DNA from: Liquidambar formosana | Lineage: Eukaryota; Streptophyta; Magnoliopsida; Saxifragales; Altingiaceae | Reading direction: 5' to 3' | Assembly: GCA_039720395.1 (NCBI GenBank) | Contig: CM077824.1 | Span: 16,496,046 to 16,560,045 of the forward strand | DNA length: 64,000 nucleotides | Shown here: in pieces, positions 1 to 11,390 of the stretch | How the letters are laid out: every line of letters begins with the position of its first letter | How positions within the stretch are numbered: the stretch's first letter is position 1 | Program-made: the position numbers and the translations under genes | Notes under the pieces: generated by a model | Databases searched by the model: none | What the model was told of the DNA's origin: nothing | Seen by the model: only the letters and a program-made list of their open reading frames with translations

Positions 1-71
1 TACATTGTATTACCACATTACCATTTTGTGCCTCATTATATAATAGTAAATTTTATAGGTGGTTGATCAAC

Positions 72-2434
72 ATGGAAGCTCCAAACGCAGGAAATTTTCT
101 CTGCATATGTCATTTTGGTGGGGAGGTTGTCACACTAATAGATTCACTTAACTACGAAGGTGGTCAGGCAGTCGGTGTCTCAATTACTAAAGACACCACA
201 TTTGCTGAATTCATACAAATTTTTTGTGCTCAGGCGATGATGCATTCCATTGAGTTGTCATTTATGTATACAACCAAGTATCTTCCGACACAATTACTAC
301 CATTGAATACTGACCGTGGTATGAGGGACTTGGTATCTTTTAACGACAATTATGCCCATGTTTATGTGCATGGAGAAAGGGTACAAAATATAATGCCTAC
401 CCACATTAGTGAGCAAATGAGTAGGTAAGTAAAAAAAAAAAATTGTGTTGACTGGTACATTGTAAATTACTTTTAATGAAGACTTTGTTATGCTGATTTG
501 TGTATAACATGGACATATGTAGGTGTGAAATGGATTCCATTGCATCTGCGTCAACACCGTCTGAACACTTGTCTGAACAGTTGACTGATGGTGTTCCAAC
601 GTCGACTATCGGGTACATGAGTAGATGTGCAGTCAGTCAGAGTGGCCCACTCGAGTCAACTGTTTGGGGGAATGCATTACATAGTACTGGGCAGACTTTT
701 GCAAGTGCGGAGGAGTTTCGAAAAATACTTTACAAATTTAGTCTTGCACATAATTTCAGATACAAATGGACGAGGAATGCTCCAAATGCGTTGAGTACAT
801 ATTGCGCTGTTGAAGGTTGCCCATGGCAAATAAAAGCTAGGGCGATTCGTTCCACCCCTATTGTGAGAGTAACAACTTTTAATAACGTTCATTCTCACAA
901 TGCACAGGATTTGATTACCATGGCGCCTATGTCAAAGGCAAAGGGAATTGCAGCGATACTTGAAGATGAGCTTCGACAGGATCCAGACCTTACACCTCCT
1001 AAAATTCGGTCAGAGGTTAAAAGAAAGTATGGGATGAATGTGTCTTATAAGCAGGCTTGGCGGGCCAAAGAAAAGACAAAGATGAATATTCGCGGTGATG
1101 TTTCCCATACCTACAAGCTTTTGCCATGGTTGTGCAACCGTTTAAAGGATAGTAATCCTGGCACAATAGCTGAATGGACATGTGATGCAGATTTGAATTT
1201 CAAGCAATTGTTTATCGCATATGGGTGCTCGGTAAATGGATTTCTACTTGGTTGTCGTCCTATTATAGCTGTTGATTCTAGCTTCTTAAGTGGGCCATAT
1301 AGGGGTGCCTTGTATTCTGCTACTGCATTTAATGCCGATGATGAGATGTATCCTCTCGCCTTTGGTATTTTAAGTTCTGAAAACTATGAAGATTGGCTGT
1401 GGTTTTTACAACACTTAAAGGGGCTAATCGGAAGTTTGAAGGTCACGATCATTTCTGACAGGCATAATGCACTTCTTGAAAGTGTTGGGGAGGTGTTTGG
1501 GATTGAAAACCATTCACATTGTTTTACACATCTGAAGGAAAATTTTGGCAAACAGGCGACGAGGAAGAACATGGGTGGGAAAAAAGGGAAGGAAGATGCT
1601 CTACGGCTCTTGAATGCTGTTGCATATGCTAGGCTGGAAGAAGATTATGATATTGCAATGGCTAATTTGGCATCTTTTAGTTCTCATTTGTCTAAGTGGG
1701 TTGAGGAAACTGGACCTGAACATTGGGCTATGTCAAAGTTTCCAAACAAACGTTGGGACAAGATTACTAGTAACCTCGCTGAGTCATTTAATTCTTGGGT
1801 GCGGAAGGAGCGTCATCATTCTGTTATAGATTTTGTACATGAGCACCGAAATAAATTGGGGACATTGTTACACAAGCATGCAGAGGAGATGACGAACTGG
1901 AAACAACCAGTGGGCCCTAACATTGAGAAAAAATTAGTAGAAAACATTAGTCGGAGTCTATCAACGGTTGTTTATCCGTACATGACTAACAAATTTTTGG
2001 TGAAGACGGGGAATGCTGACATTTCAGTGGATTTGTTAGCCCGTGAATGCACTTGTCAGTATTGGCAGATGTCAGGCATTCCCTGCGAACATGCTTGTGC
2101 TGCAATTAGGAGTATGGGGGACAATGTGTACTCATATGTTGAGGAGTGCTATCTTGTTTCCACCCAACAGAGAATATATAATGATGGATTGAAACCTGTC
2201 AACACACATGACATGCCTTCCATTGACTCTGATGGAAATGTTCAGTACAATGTTGATGATTGCACATTAGTTTCACTTGACCCTCCTACGACAAGACGCC
2301 CAGCTGGTCGTCCAAGAGAGAGGCGCATTGAGTCTAATCACATAAAGAAAAGGCCTCTTCATTGTTCCCTTTGTCTGGAGGAGGGTCACAACCGAGGAAC
2401 TTGTAAGAATCCAAATCCGGGAGCACAAAGATGA
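72..2434 (+). CDS. Mutator-like (MULE/MuDR) transposase, two exons, apparently intact
   Basis: Exons 72-424 and 523-2434, joined across a 98-bp GT-AG intron (gtaagt...gtag), give 754 residues with no stop. The ATG at 72 is the first in frame. Residues about 1-100 look like the PB1-like N-terminal region of plant MULE proteins. Residues about 175-245 resemble the MuDR DNA-binding domain, with a C/H-rich stretch (CAVEGCPW, then VHSHN). The MULE catalytic domain follows, with candidate DDE residues D369 (AVDSSF), D430 (IISDRH) and E538 (NLAESFNSW). A SWIM zinc finger starts near 627 (CTCQYWQMSGIPCEHAC) and a CCHC knuckle near 732 (CSLCLEEGHNRGTC). Family knowledge: these enzymes cut and paste Mutator elements in the nucleus. 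The left end of the element lies outside the window and no terminal inverted repeat was identified. Confidence 0.93.
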
Positions 2435-5280
2435 GAAGGTATGAGATTTTAACTACGTTGTTGAATAATTTTATTTTCTTATTAAAATGTCAATGATATG
2501 GTTTGGTTGAATAACTAGTGTTGATATCAAGGAATTGTACTTACATATTTGTTGGATAGATGGATTCTTTGTATTTTTCATGAATTTTTTGTTTATATTG
2601 TGATAACTTCTAGTGGTAGTCAAGTTGGAATGATGTGAAATTATTTGTAAGTCGACGAATTCTTGTGTTAACGAGGAAGGAAAACTTTGTTTTCCTCTGA
2701 AATCCTTTATATCCTAAACAATGGCCCAAAATTATGATATTTTGGCATACTTCGATTTGGTTTTTGCACTGGACCTGCTGGATATTTATAGTATATAGGG
2801 ATGATAGGGTGCACTTGATGCAAGGTAGTGGAATATGTGGTTTGATTTTACAATTTCTTTTATCTGTTTTTTATTTTATATTTTTTTCCCTAGCATGTCT
2901 TCCACTTGTTCTGCTTACTTTTAGGGGTACTTTTAGGGGTACATTATTTGTGAGATTCTGACCTTTCATTTATTTTTGGATTAGTTTTCTCATCCACCAA
3001 ACAAAGTACTTGAGTTTTGTGTAGTGTCACTTATACAAGAATTCTCCTCAATTTTTTCTTATAGTCTTTATGATTTTTTCTTACTCTTGCTCTTTATGTG
3101 GGGGTTTTTTATTTTTTGGGTTTTTTGGTTTTTTTTAATTTTTATTCTTTGTCTTCGTTTGCTCTGTGCTACACCACCACATGACTTGCAACTTAATTTA
3201 CCTTCACAAGCTAACCATAGGTTTTTGGTTTTTTTGACTTTCCATGAGAGAACAAGAGTCAAATGGGAGCTACTCTTTCCAACCCTTATTCTGATCATGT
3301 GCTTGTGGTTTTGGGTATGCATCATGATTAAGGAGTTCCTTCTATTTTACAGCATATAAGTTTACAAGAATGGGTGTTTGTTAGCCCACATGATTTACAA
3401 CATCGATTTTGTTGTTTAAAATGAATAATTTTTTAGGGCGCGTAACAGCTAATTTCATTAATTTTTATTTCTTATTTTATTTTGTGCTTATCTTGATTTG
3501 TAGTGGCAGGTTATTGTTGCTGAAAATTTACCTGAGGATCATTGGTATCAAAACGTCATGAAGGTCTCTGCTGTTGAGATGTAGTAAGATTATTTAGTAC
3601 AGTCCTATATATATATTTTTATAAACTATGTTTATAATAATGCTAGGCATTTATTCATTAATTGCTTCTTTGTAACTTAAGAATATAAAATAATTTTTCT
3701 GGATTGCTAATACTTGCATTTTGGAATGGAATCACCACAATTTGCTTCATGTTAACCAAATCCCATTTAACCAATATACTTGTGTTTTCCCTAATTAGTT
3801 TTACGGTAGTCGTGTTTATTTATTCAATATTTATTTGATGGCATGAGAATATGTATGTATATTTCACAATAAATTGAAAGATGCATATGTCTAGCTATAT
3901 ATGTGTATATAGAACGAGAAATTGTTACCTGAATTTAAAAATTTATGAAGAAGATAGATACACTGTATAAACCATGGACCGCCGAACTAGAAAGGTTTAG
4001 TATGGAGGAATTTGGGCAGGTATATTTCCCATGTTCATCTATGTCCTCTCTCCCTCTCTCCCTCTCTCCCCCTCTCTTTGTCATGAGCTTTATGTATACT
4101 ATTTCCAGATGGGAACAACTTGGAATATGCTTGTTGCACTGGGTCTTTGCTAATGGATTTAGATGTCCTTGCATTTCCTTGCATTTTCTGATATTGGGAC
4201 TCCAATGCAATATCACTCTTGGAGTTTCTTATATATGTCTTACGAAAAAGGTTTATGAAATTTAATTCTTTCAAGTTTCCGACGTCCATGAAGAACATGT
4301 ATGAGGTTCTGAATTACACAGGTTGAAATGATAGAAGTGCCTTATCTTCGGATCATTACGTTATTGCTGTTCAGATCATTAAGTTATCACTATTACATGT
4401 TCCTTATATTGAACCGTAAGTGTGTAAGAGTTGACAGTGGGGATGTTAGGGTCAAGATTGTGGTTAAGAGTTTGCATGTCCAGCAGTATGACTTCAACAT
4501 TATTAAGCTTGGTGGTTTGCTTGTTTATGGTCAGGTGTTATAATATAGTTATGTTTTGGCTTTCGGTGTGAGGGTTGATGGTAAAACAATTGATTTCGAT
4601 TCTCTTAATTTAGCTAACTAAATGATCTATCCATTCTCCATTTCATTACTCTGCATTAATTTTTCAGTGTATATTAGATGCAGCTTATACTAGAACCTAT
4701 TTCATCTTATCCCATAAGCTATATATGTATAATATTAGATGCGTATTTTGATACACGTCATTTCATACATTTACACTTTCGTGTTAGTTCCAAATGGGTG
4801 AAGATATGTTGTATTGCTGTGTTGTATGTTTGTAAGTTGTCATTCATATCTTATATTTGACTTTGTTAAAATGAAAACGACATTCAATTCCTCACCATGC
4901 TTGTATTGGTATTTCAGGCGTTTACAATTAGTATGCTGCGGGTATGAAGATTGTTGTTGGTGTATGAGCAGGAATCGTGTGTCTTCATGAATATTTCATT
5001 CATTGTCTATTACACCGAGGTTGTAATGCAACCAATGTGAAGTGATTTTGTTGAATTTGATATGTTGACCAAGTACGAGGCAACATCATTATGTACATTC
5101 ATTGATATTGCCATTGTATTGAACAGCCATTAATTAGCGTAATGACCAACAACGAACTTGTCGAATTTGATACTTACACGAATATTGGACAATATTTTCA
5201 GAATATTATGCACTATTTTCATTAGCATAATGACTTCCTTTTTATCATCTTGACACTAAATGTTGTTCATGTTGAATTAT
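2435..5280. other. AT-rich tail downstream of the MULE transposase; no convincing gene
   Basis: No long reading frame or recognisable domain. It contains a CTCCCT-rich stretch at 4035-4075 and short exon-like open stretches (about 3507-3584, 3943-4019 and 4420-4535) bounded by possible splice sites, none matching a family I know. It is probably the 3' part of the MULE or decayed transposon DNA. Confidence 0.5.
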
Positions 5281-5290
5281 CGATATGTTC

Positions 5291-5345
5291 ACTATTGTGT
5301 ATTGAATGATACCCACTAATCCACTATTGTGTATTGAATGATACC
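5291..5345. repeat. 32-bp direct duplication at the left edge of the GTAC array
   Basis: ACTATTGTGTATTGAATGAT occurs at 5291 and again at 5323, followed by gatacc both times. It marks the left border of the diverged array that follows. Confidence 0.85.
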
Positions 5346-5349
5346 GACG

Positions 5350-8000
5350 AAGCCCAAAGGTGGATCCGACCCCATATGTACCAAATGTGGATATAATATG
5401 TACGCTTTGAACCTAAAACAAGTACTGAGTTCTTTAAAATGTACGCTAAAAACTCAAAACATGTGCGGTGTAACTCATTATAACTTGGTCATAACCTAAA
5501 CATATCGTTACGTTGTCTCTTTCTAATTTATTTCTTATTTGAAATAAATTATAGTACGGGTAAAGATCATTATAGTACCCTAAAATGTGTCAAAATTTCC
5601 AATGGCGATGCCAATCCCAATTGTACGAAATGGGGATATAATATGTACACTATGAACTTATATGATGTACGCATGCGCGCCTTAAAATGTACGCTCTACA
5701 CTGAAAATATGTACGTAGTAATTCATAATAACATGCTTATACCCTAAACACTTCATTACATTGTTTCTTAATTTTTTGTACTCAATTAAAAATATAGTAC
5801 GGGTAACTATCATTTCAGTAGCACAAAGTGTTTCAACAATCCAAAATGTCGTTCCAACCCCAAATGTGCCAAAAGGGGATATAATATGTATACTATGAAC
5901 TTATATCATGTACGTATGAGTGCATTAAAATGTACTCTTTAAAAGCAAAACATATGCATTGTTTCTTATCTCCTCTCTTTCTTGTGTTTTTTTTTCCCTT
6001 AAAAGAAATTACTAATTCTTTATAACACGCCTATACCCTTAACACATCATAACATTGTTTTTTTGTTGCATAATAAATTTTAGTACCCCAAAAATCATTT
6101 CGGTACCCAAAAATGTAAAAAAAATACCAAATGTGATCCCGACCCCAAATGTACCAAATGAGCAAACAATATGTACGCTACAAACATATAGCTTGTACGC
6201 ATGAGTGCCTTAAAATGTACGCTCTACACCCAAAACATGTACATAGTAATTCATAATAACATGCTTATAACCTAAACACTTCGTTACATTGTTTCTTTAT
6301 TTTTTTTACTCAAATAAAAATATAGTACGGGTAAATATCATTTCAGTATCCTAAAATTTTCAAAAAATACCAAATGTGATCCCGACCCCGAATGTACAAA
6401 ATGACCATACAATATGTATGCTACAAACTTATAGCTTGTACGCATGAGTGCCTTAAAATGTACGCTCTACACCCAAAACATATGCATTGTTTCGTATCTC
6501 CTCTTTTTTATGTTTTTTTTTTCCCCTTAAAGTAATTACTAATTGTTTATAACATGCCTATAGCCTTTACACATCGGAACATCGTTTTTTTGTTGCGTAA
6601 TAAATTTTAGTACCCCAAATATCATTTCAGTACCCTAAATTGATCAAAAAATACCAAATGTGATCCCGACCCCAAATGTACCAAATGAGGGTATAATATG
6701 TACGCTACCAACTTATACGTTGTACGCATGAGTGCCTTAAAATGTACACTCTACACTCAAAACATGTACGTAGTAATTCATAATAACATGCTTATAACCT
6801 AAACACTTCGTTACATTCTTTCTTTATTTATGTTACTCAAATAAAAATATAGTCTGGGTAAATATAATTTCGGTAGCATAAAGTGTTTCAACAATCCTAA
6901 ATGTGGTTCTAACCCCAAATGTACCAAATGGGGATATAATATGTACACTATGAACTTATATCAGGTACACATGAGGGCATTAAAATGTACGCCCTAAAAT
7001 CAAAACATATGCATTGTTTCTTTTCTCTCCTCTTTTTTGTGTTTTTTTTCCCTTCAAAGTAATTACTAATTCTTTATAACATGCCTATACCCTTAACACA
7101 TCATAAAATTGTTTTTTTGTTGCGTAATAAATTTTAGTACCCCAAATATCATTTCAGTATCCTAAAATGTTCAAAAAATACCAAATGTGATCTTGACCCC
7201 AACTGTACCAAATGAGCATAAAATATGTACACTACAAACTAATAGCTTGTACGCATGAGTGCTTTAAAATGTACGCTCAATACTCAAAACATATGCATTG
7301 TTTCTTATCTCCTCTTTTTTATGTTTTTTTTTTTTTCCCTTCAAAGTAATTACTAATTCTTCATAACATGCCTATAGCCTTACCACATCGGAACATTGTT
7401 CTGAGTGTAGAGCGTAATAAATTTTAGTACCCCAAATTTCATTTCAGTACCCTAAAATGATCAAAAAATACCAAATGTTATCCCCCGACCCCAAATGTAC
7501 CAAGTGAGCATACAATATGTACGCTACAAACTTATAGCTGGTATGTATAAGTGCCTTAAAATGTACGCTATACACTCAAAACATCATTTCAATACCCTAA
7601 AATGATAAAAAAATACCTAGTGTGATCCCGACCCCAAATGTACCAAATGAGGATACAATATTTACACTACAAACTTATATGTTGTACGCATGAGTGCCTT
7701 AAAATGTACGCTCTACACTCAAAACATGTATGTATTAATTCATAATAACATGCTTATAACCTAAACACTTCGTTACGTTCTTTCTTCTTTTTTTTACTCT
7801 TAACTAAAAATATATTACGGGTAAATATCATTTCAGTACCATAAAGTGTTTCAACAATCCTATATGTTTTTCCAACCCCAAATGTACCACATGGGGATAT
7901 AATATGTACACTATGAACTTATATCATGTACGCATGAGTGCATTAAAGTGTACTGTCTAAAATCAAAACATATGCATTGTTTCTTTTCTCTTCTCTTTTT
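5350..8000. repeat. Old, diverged tandem array with GTAC at 22-bp spacing
   Basis: About eleven degenerate units, each opening with a version of CCCCAAATGTACCAAATG (near 5369, 5612, 5857, 6140, 6384, 6671, 6911, 7196, 7490, 7630 and 7874). Spacing mostly alternates between about 244 and about 285 bp, suggesting a two-type higher-order unit; one step near 7630 is only about 141 bp. Inside a unit the GTAC cores stay exactly 22 bp apart (6678, 6700, 6722, 6744, 6766 checked base by base) although the sequence between them has diverged. No coding potential. It is a relative of the 276-bp array at 11.4-15.2 kb. Confidence 0.9.
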
Positions 8001-8660
8001 TGTGTTTTCTTTGTGTGCTACATAATTTTTGCATCATTTTAGTTAGGCAACAATATTTACTCAGGAACATGAGTGCTTGGTGGAAGAACCTTGGAATAAC
8101 CTGAAGCAGAGTATGGTTCAATTTCAAAAACCTAAAAAGGTTTGGGAAAGAAGAAATTGCACAAGTTGTTATGTGCTTTTTTTTTTTCTATATTGTTTTT
8201 ATTTTATTCACATTTATGAAGCAAATTTGATGTTTATGTGCCAACTGCCAAGGCCTCATAGCTTAATGGCATCTCTCCCCAACCTACAGACTCTCACACG
8301 CATATCCACTTCTCAAAAGCTCAAACTGTGACCGCAATCAATCACGAACGATACCCATCATAATATCACAGATAGAAGTACAATATACCACTAAATGAAT
8401 ATAAGGATGATTAACTAAACACTTCTCCCCCTTTTTGTCAAGAAATGGCAAACCAAGTAAGCACAAGACAAACAGGACAAATCAGAACTGTCAAGCACAA
8501 AGAAAACAAGAAACCCCCAACCAGATTGTGAAATACCTAAAGCCACAAAATGCCACAACGCGATGGCCAACCAATCACCAAAAAACGAATCACCAAGAAC
8601 CCCCAAACTAGCTAAGACATCCAAAAAGATCTAAGAAAACTAAACAAGGAGACCTATTAG

Positions 8661-10052
8661 CTAATGGCCACGACCACGAGGATGTAACGGAGGCATAGGA
8701 CCATCACGAGCAGCCAAGTGAGCCTCAATCTGACCCATCTGATCACACATCTTAGACAAAACATCCATAATCCGAGTAAACTGATCTGCAGTAAGAGGCG
8801 TAGGAGCAGGAGCATGAGGTGCAACAGGAGGTGGCATAGGGGAGGTAGCTGAATTAGGAGCAAGGCGAGCCTGTTTCCCTTTACGTTGCCCCAAGCTCTG
8901 TTTCAAGGTAACATCAGAGATGGCACGCTGCTGGTCACAAAACTGAATATCGGCAGGAACCCCCTTGGAAAGCATAAAACTTGAGAGCAAGACTCCAAAC
9001 GGCAACCCAATCGATGTAGAGGTAACCTGAGAGGCCTGGTAAACGAGCTTGACAATCAAAGAGGCCAAGTCGATAGAGCTACCAACACCAATCGCATATA
9101 AAAACCGAGCGCGCTCAACTGGAACCTCCGACTGGTGAGTAGTCAATAAGATTGTATTGCACACAACCTTATGAAGGACTTGATAGTTTTCGGTCATGGC
9201 ACTAGCACGAAGCACACCTTTCACCTCGATCGGGCTGCCGCACAAAGTGGCATAGACATCAGCGATCGACGGAGTCTGAGATGGGTCATCAGAAGGAATG
9301 CTGGGAGAGTCAACCCGGCGCAAACCAAGAAACCGAGCCACTGTATAAGCGGAGAACTCAAGTTCAACACCCAGAACATTCGAATTAAGCCGCCATTGAC
9401 TAGTATCCCAATCTGAAAAGTTGGCATAGAAAATCTGAACCAACCGAGGATAAATACGACCCTCCAAGTTCAGAATAGAGCGCCAATGACGATGTTGAAA
9501 TTGCTGATTGACAAACCCATTGGCGATCCCATCAAGGTCCACAACCCGCTCGCATAACACTTTCCGACGAGAAAAATGAGACAAATAGGACTGCTTGGAT
9601 TCAGGAATACTCCACCAGGACTCAACCACCTCAAGACCCATCACCATGGTGGCAAGAACATCAGTCCCAAGCACCGCATCGCGGGGTAAAGCAGAATCAC
9701 TGGCAACCACAGGAGAGGAGGCAGGATCCGCATCTCCAGAAAAATCAGAAGCTGAACTCTCCGATGGTGTAGGGGAACGGGGCATACGCTTATTCTTTCT
9801 TTTCCCTGCAGGAGTGGCCTTGCCTTTGCCTTTGTCTTTGTTAGAGGCAGTGGCTTGGCCCCGTCCCCGGCCCCGGCCCCGACCACGGCCTGACCGAGCT
9901 GACTCATCGATCACAATACCCTTGGCCCGGCCACGGCCCCTACTAGAACCAGCAGCCAGCAACACTGCCAACACCAAGCCTAACTCAAGCAACATGGAGA
10001 ACAGCACAGAGAACAAGGCACAGCAGCACATGCAGCCAATAACTGGCCACAA
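8661..10052 (-). CDS. Plant mobile-element protein, 'putative plant transposon protein' type
   Basis: Open for 463 codons. The first 35 or so residues are hydrophobic and probably translate an intron or leader, because a splice donor lies upstream on this strand (near 10730) and an acceptor-like site sits near 9967. The confident part starts around residue 36 with an RG-rich basic segment (GRGRGRGRGRG), then a K/R-rich stretch and a Ser/Asp-rich stretch. The core (roughly residues 160-340) contains LVQIFYANFSDWD and TVARFLGLRRVDS, which resemble the plant transposon protein domain (Pfam PF20167 type, recalled from memory). The C-terminal tail is Pro-rich and ends in a predicted helix. Function is unknown; in other plants such proteins sit in high-copy non-autonomous elements. 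No reverse transcriptase or integrase lies beside it. Confidence 0.7.
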   Translation of the reverse strand: MWPVIGCMCCCALFSVLFSMLLELGLVLAVLLAAGSSRGRGRAKGIVIDESARSGRGRGRGRGRGQATASNKDKGKGKATPAGKRKNKRMPRSPTPSESSASDFSGDADPASSPVVASDSALPRDAVLGTDVLATMVMGLEVVESWWSIPESKQSYLSHFSRRKVLCERVVDLDGIANGFVNQQFQHRHWRSILNLEGRIYPRLVQIFYANFSDWDTSQWRLNSNVLGVELEFSAYTVARFLGLRRVDSPSIPSDDPSQTPSIADVYATLCGSPIEVKGVLRASAMTENYQVLHKVVCNTILLTTHQSEVPVERARFLYAIGVGSSIDLASLIVKLVYQASQVTSTSIGLPFGVLLSSFMLSKGVPADIQFCDQQRAISDVTLKQSLGQRKGKQARLAPNSATSPMPPPVAPHAPAPTPLTADQFTRIMDVLSKMCDQMGQIEAHLAARDGPMPPLHPRGRGH

Positions 10053-10900
10053 GCCAGCAATAAACCAAATGGGAGAAACAGCACCAGAAAGCCCAGGCTA
10101 AATTCCAAAAGACAAGCAACACTGAAGGCTCAATGCTAACAACCAACAGCATTCAAACACATAACCGACAAACCAAGCCTAGCAACAGAGAGCACCAATC
10201 CTTCCAGCCTGGCAACCCACAGATAGCACTTCCAAATAGTCAGACACCATAGCCACTGTCCAGTGAAATCACAGGTCGAACCCAGGGAATAACACCAGAG
10301 GCAAGCAGGGGATCCGAAATACTATCCTCACAGACACAAACCGAAAAGGAAAGCCACAAGCCTATGAGAAATCCAAGGTCAAGCAGTGTCCAACGCAACA
10401 CAGGGAAGCCACGAAATCAGAACCCAAGGTCACACGAGCAAACCAAAACTGCGCAGCAACCGTCAAGCCAAGAACACATTAAACACCCCTTTCCTTTAGT
10501 CACTGGTCAGCAAAAACCCCAAACCAGAGAGGGAAACCAAGAGCAACCCTGGCCAGGCCCTTCAATCCAAGAACAGAAAACCCCAGTACCAAACCCCCAA
10601 CACCGAAAAACCAAGCACAGTAATGCCCATTACAGCAAAGAAATTACCAAGAGAAAAATACGGTGCGAGAGGCAGGCATAAAAAAATTACAAAAATGAAA
10701 CACAAGAGAATAGGGCAGACTTACCCAAAGATGGAGGCCAACCAACCCAAATCGCGAAAAGCACGGCAGAAAGGATTGGGTAGCAAGGGAGAAACGCCGG
10801 AACAGGGGCAGCGAATAATCCTAGGGCTCCGATTGGGTTCGACGGGGAGAGAGAACCAGTAAAGAGAAAAGAAAATAAAAGAAAAAATGGGTTTCAAACC
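10053..10900 (-). other. Leader of the inserted element, with a likely 5' exon and splice donor
   Basis: Unusually C/A-rich on the plus strand and poor in stop codons in several frames, unlike the AT-rich surroundings. Read on the minus strand, about 10870-10735 looks like a 5' untranslated exon ending at a good donor (TTTGG|gtaagt, complement at 10730-10734). The rest would be an intron leading to the reading frame below 10052. Confidence 0.5.
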
Positions 10901-10976
10901 CGACTACCTTCACTCGGTAAAAATACCCCAACACAACAAAAAGTTAAGCAGGCTCGATATGTTTTTTTTGAACCCC

Positions 10977-11275
10977 GATCGAACGGGGTAGGCAGATGCA
11001 AACTGGAATTTCTAAAATACTGAGGATCGATCGCCCCCATCCAAGGATCGATCGGGGTAGGCAGAGACAAACTGGCCCTTCTAAAATACTGAGGATCGAT
11101 CGCCCCTATCCAAGGATCGATCGGGGTAGGCAGAGACAAACTGGCCTTTCTAAAATACTGAGGATCGATCGGCCCCATCCAAGGATCGATCGGGGTAGGC
11201 AGAGACAAACTGGCCTTTCTAAAAAAGTGCGGATCGATCCCCCTAAGCCAAGGATCGATCGCCCATGCCTGAAAA
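10977..11275. repeat. 69-bp tandem repeat, about 4.3 copies, GATCGATC-rich
   Basis: GGATCGATCGGGGTAG starts at 11045, 11114 and 11183, with a diverged copy at 11252 and a partial one near 10977. The period is exactly 69 bp, 23 codons, so the minus strand stays open with a 23-residue repeat (core LPTPIDPW...IDPQYF). Each unit has two GATCGATC-type palindromes. I read it as a minisatellite in the 5' part of the inserted element rather than a protein gene. Confidence 0.9.
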
Positions 11276-11390
11276 ACCTTAGAAGCTCAAGAATTCTTTT
11301 CAAAACCATTTTTATAAATCTACAAATATTAAAAATGATGGCAAATGATTTTTAAAAAATAAAACTCAGGCTGATTTGTGCTCACCAAAA

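Larger units (their letters stand above)
8015..11385 (-). mobile_element. Element inserted into the GTAC array (boundaries approximate)
   Basis: Array sequence stops near 8010 and resumes near 11391, so these roughly 3.4 kb look like an insertion that split one array. GTGCT occurs at both candidate junctions and could be a 5-bp target duplication, but this is weak. On the minus strand the order is a tandem 69-bp repeat, a leader with a splice donor, an open reading frame, then a polypurine tract (complement of CTTCTCCCCCTTTTTG at about 8422-8437). The polypurine tract suggests a defective LTR-type element, but I could not match the two ends to each other as LTRs, so the class stays open. Confidence 0.6.

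Noticed and set aside
8240..8335. A further SINE (CTCATAGCTTAATGGCATC)
   Set aside because: Weak A-box resemblance only; no B box, tail or target duplication.
9930..10052. Hydrophobic N-terminus of the minus-strand frame as a signal peptide
   Set aside because: An upstream splice donor and an acceptor-like site indicate that this part is probably intron or leader; the rest of the protein has no secretory character.
9595..10101. Plus-strand open frame opposite the plant transposon protein
   Set aside because: Shadow of the repetitive GC-rich minus-strand coding region; composition is low-complexity Pro/Arg and no domain is visible.
10894..11355. Open frames over the 69-bp repeat on both strands
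   Set aside because: They stay open because the unit length is a multiple of three; no non-repeat coding sequence is attached.
8015..11385. Classical LTR retrotransposon with two LTRs
   Set aside because: A polypurine tract is visible, but the sequences at the two ends do not match each other and no primer-binding site or polymerase was seen.
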